DNA of 64,000 nucleotides, taken from contig VCMS01000195.1 of assembly GCA_022539475.1 (NCBI GenBank), positions 62,001-126,000 of the forward strand, read 5' to 3'. The notes under the pieces are model-generated. The model made no database searches, was not told where the DNA came from, and saw only the letters and a list, made by a program, of their open reading frames with translations. Shown here piece by piece: positions 63,058 to 64,000 of the stretch; position 1 is the stretch's first letter, and every line of letters begins with the position of its first letter. This DNA comes from Gracilaria domingensis. Lineage: Eukaryota > Rhodophyta > Florideophyceae > Gracilariales > Gracilariaceae. A program made the position numbers and the translations under genes.

Positions 63058-64000
63058 TCTGGGACGAAATGAGGCTTGGATACCCTAGCTGATCGCATGT
63101 TCGACTCGTACACCCAGTTTTATAAGCGAAATATCATCAAGCAGCGATAAAATGAGACAAAAGCGCTTCCTGGGTCACTCATCATAATTAATTCCGTGAG
63201 CAGTTAGCTTTAATTTGTTGAAGCTCCGTCGATTGGCGCGAAAAGAACGTGAGCTTGATTACCAAACTTATGGCCTTAAAAAGTAGAGACGGTAGAGATG
63301 TACATATCCTTGACAAAGATTCAAACTGCCTGGAACGGAAAACCTCGGTTCTTACTACAATCTCGTTGACAAAGACCGTCAGGTTTGAGAAACGTTAGCC
63401 TTAGTTCTACGTCGGAAGCAGGAAACCAACTGCCTGTGTAATAGGCACACCAAGAACTGGAACACGGATTTGCAGCCAAAGAAACTTTGAGCTTGGGATT
63501 GAGGCCAATTGCTTGGTATCGAGCAGCGGAAAAGCATACCGTGGTGTGTATATCCATTCAAGTTTCCATCTATCGAGTCCGGCTGAACGTTGAAACAGCA
63601 TCAGCACACAAAATGCCGCGAAACCGCATGTAATGGGCTAAGGGACATAGCCTGAGAAGAAAAGCGATGCAACGTTGATGTTGCAACAAAATAGGCAGTG
63701 AGCCTATACGTAGCAGAGGCACGACCTCTGTTCAGAGCCTGCCTTTCATTAGATGCAAACGGTGTCTTAACATTTGTGAAGAACGCAAAGGAGAAAGCCA
63801 CGAAGGGCAGAACTGTTACCTTACATTCAATCGATGTCTTCGAAGATTCAACCTGCAAACCTGGACAGCATGAGCGTGCTAGTGACTGTACTCAGCAGAA
63901 TAATTGTATGTGGCTTAAATAACGGCTTTCTTCCTCCAGCAAATGCTTCATACGGATTCATACAGCAATCCTTTACACTCCGATCACAAGCTACAACTCT
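63058..64000. other. Unassigned terminal region
   Basis: No gene, repeat or RNA was recognised. Short frames (for example 63698-63922) have no supporting features. It could hold the far part of the recombinase element. Confidence 0.4.

Overview
The window looks like repeat-rich nuclear DNA of an intron-poor photosynthetic eukaryote. A multicellular red alga fits best, but this is inference. The supports are conserved eukaryotic genes without visible introns (ribulose-phosphate 3-epimerase, DNA ligase I, a CtIP/Sae2 homologue, a chlorophyll-b-reductase-like SDR) embedded in layered transposons of many classes. About three quarters of the window is mobile or duplicated DNA, and many reading frames are broken.

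Layout. 1-4588: Ty1/copia element (5' end off-window) with a 141-bp 3' LTR. 4589-18000: remains of a DNA transposon (DDE transposase pieces plus a YqaJ-type nuclease gene) split by a decayed Ty3/gypsy chromovirus (5221-16123) with clear LTRs, a deleted RNase H/integrase and an intact 769-codon antisense ORF. 18.7-21.9 kb: a hypothetical gene and a Tnp2-like transposase fragment. 22.2-28.3 kb: an ordinary-looking gene group: coiled-coil protein, ribulose-phosphate epimerase, ketopantoate-reductase-like gene and two HAD-like genes. Part of it (23.0-26.8 kb) reappears inverted at 42.7-46.1 kb.

28.5-42.6 kb, inside that inverted repeat, is the most unusual part. Two long gene tracts diverge from a roughly 0.9-kb imperfect inverted repeat whose centre holds telomere-like palindromes. 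The leftward tract encodes a ParB-like domain followed by a 2-oxoglutarate/Fe(II) dioxygenase. The rightward tract encodes a bacterial-type (beta-class) N4/N6 DNA methyltransferase followed by a SET domain. Further right lie a coiled-coil repeat protein, the remains of a Plavaka (KDZ-type) transposase and a 93-bp terminal sequence. A second, decayed and shortened copy at 49.2-52.9 kb has three palindromes, traces of the same gene start, a better preserved Plavaka transposase and the same 93-bp end, which abuts a 5'-truncated DNA ligase I gene. This suggests a Plavaka-class transposon family carrying DNA- and histone-modifying cargo.

46.1-49.1 kb and 54.2-55.3 kb are GC-rich islands with an SDR fragment, a C2H2 zinc-finger gene and a CtIP/Sae2-like gene. 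55.6-63.1 kb holds two Crypton-like tyrosine recombinase genes in inverted orientation that share near-identical 5' modules but have different downstream halves, with a degenerate protein kinase gene between them. The final kilobase shows nothing recognisable.
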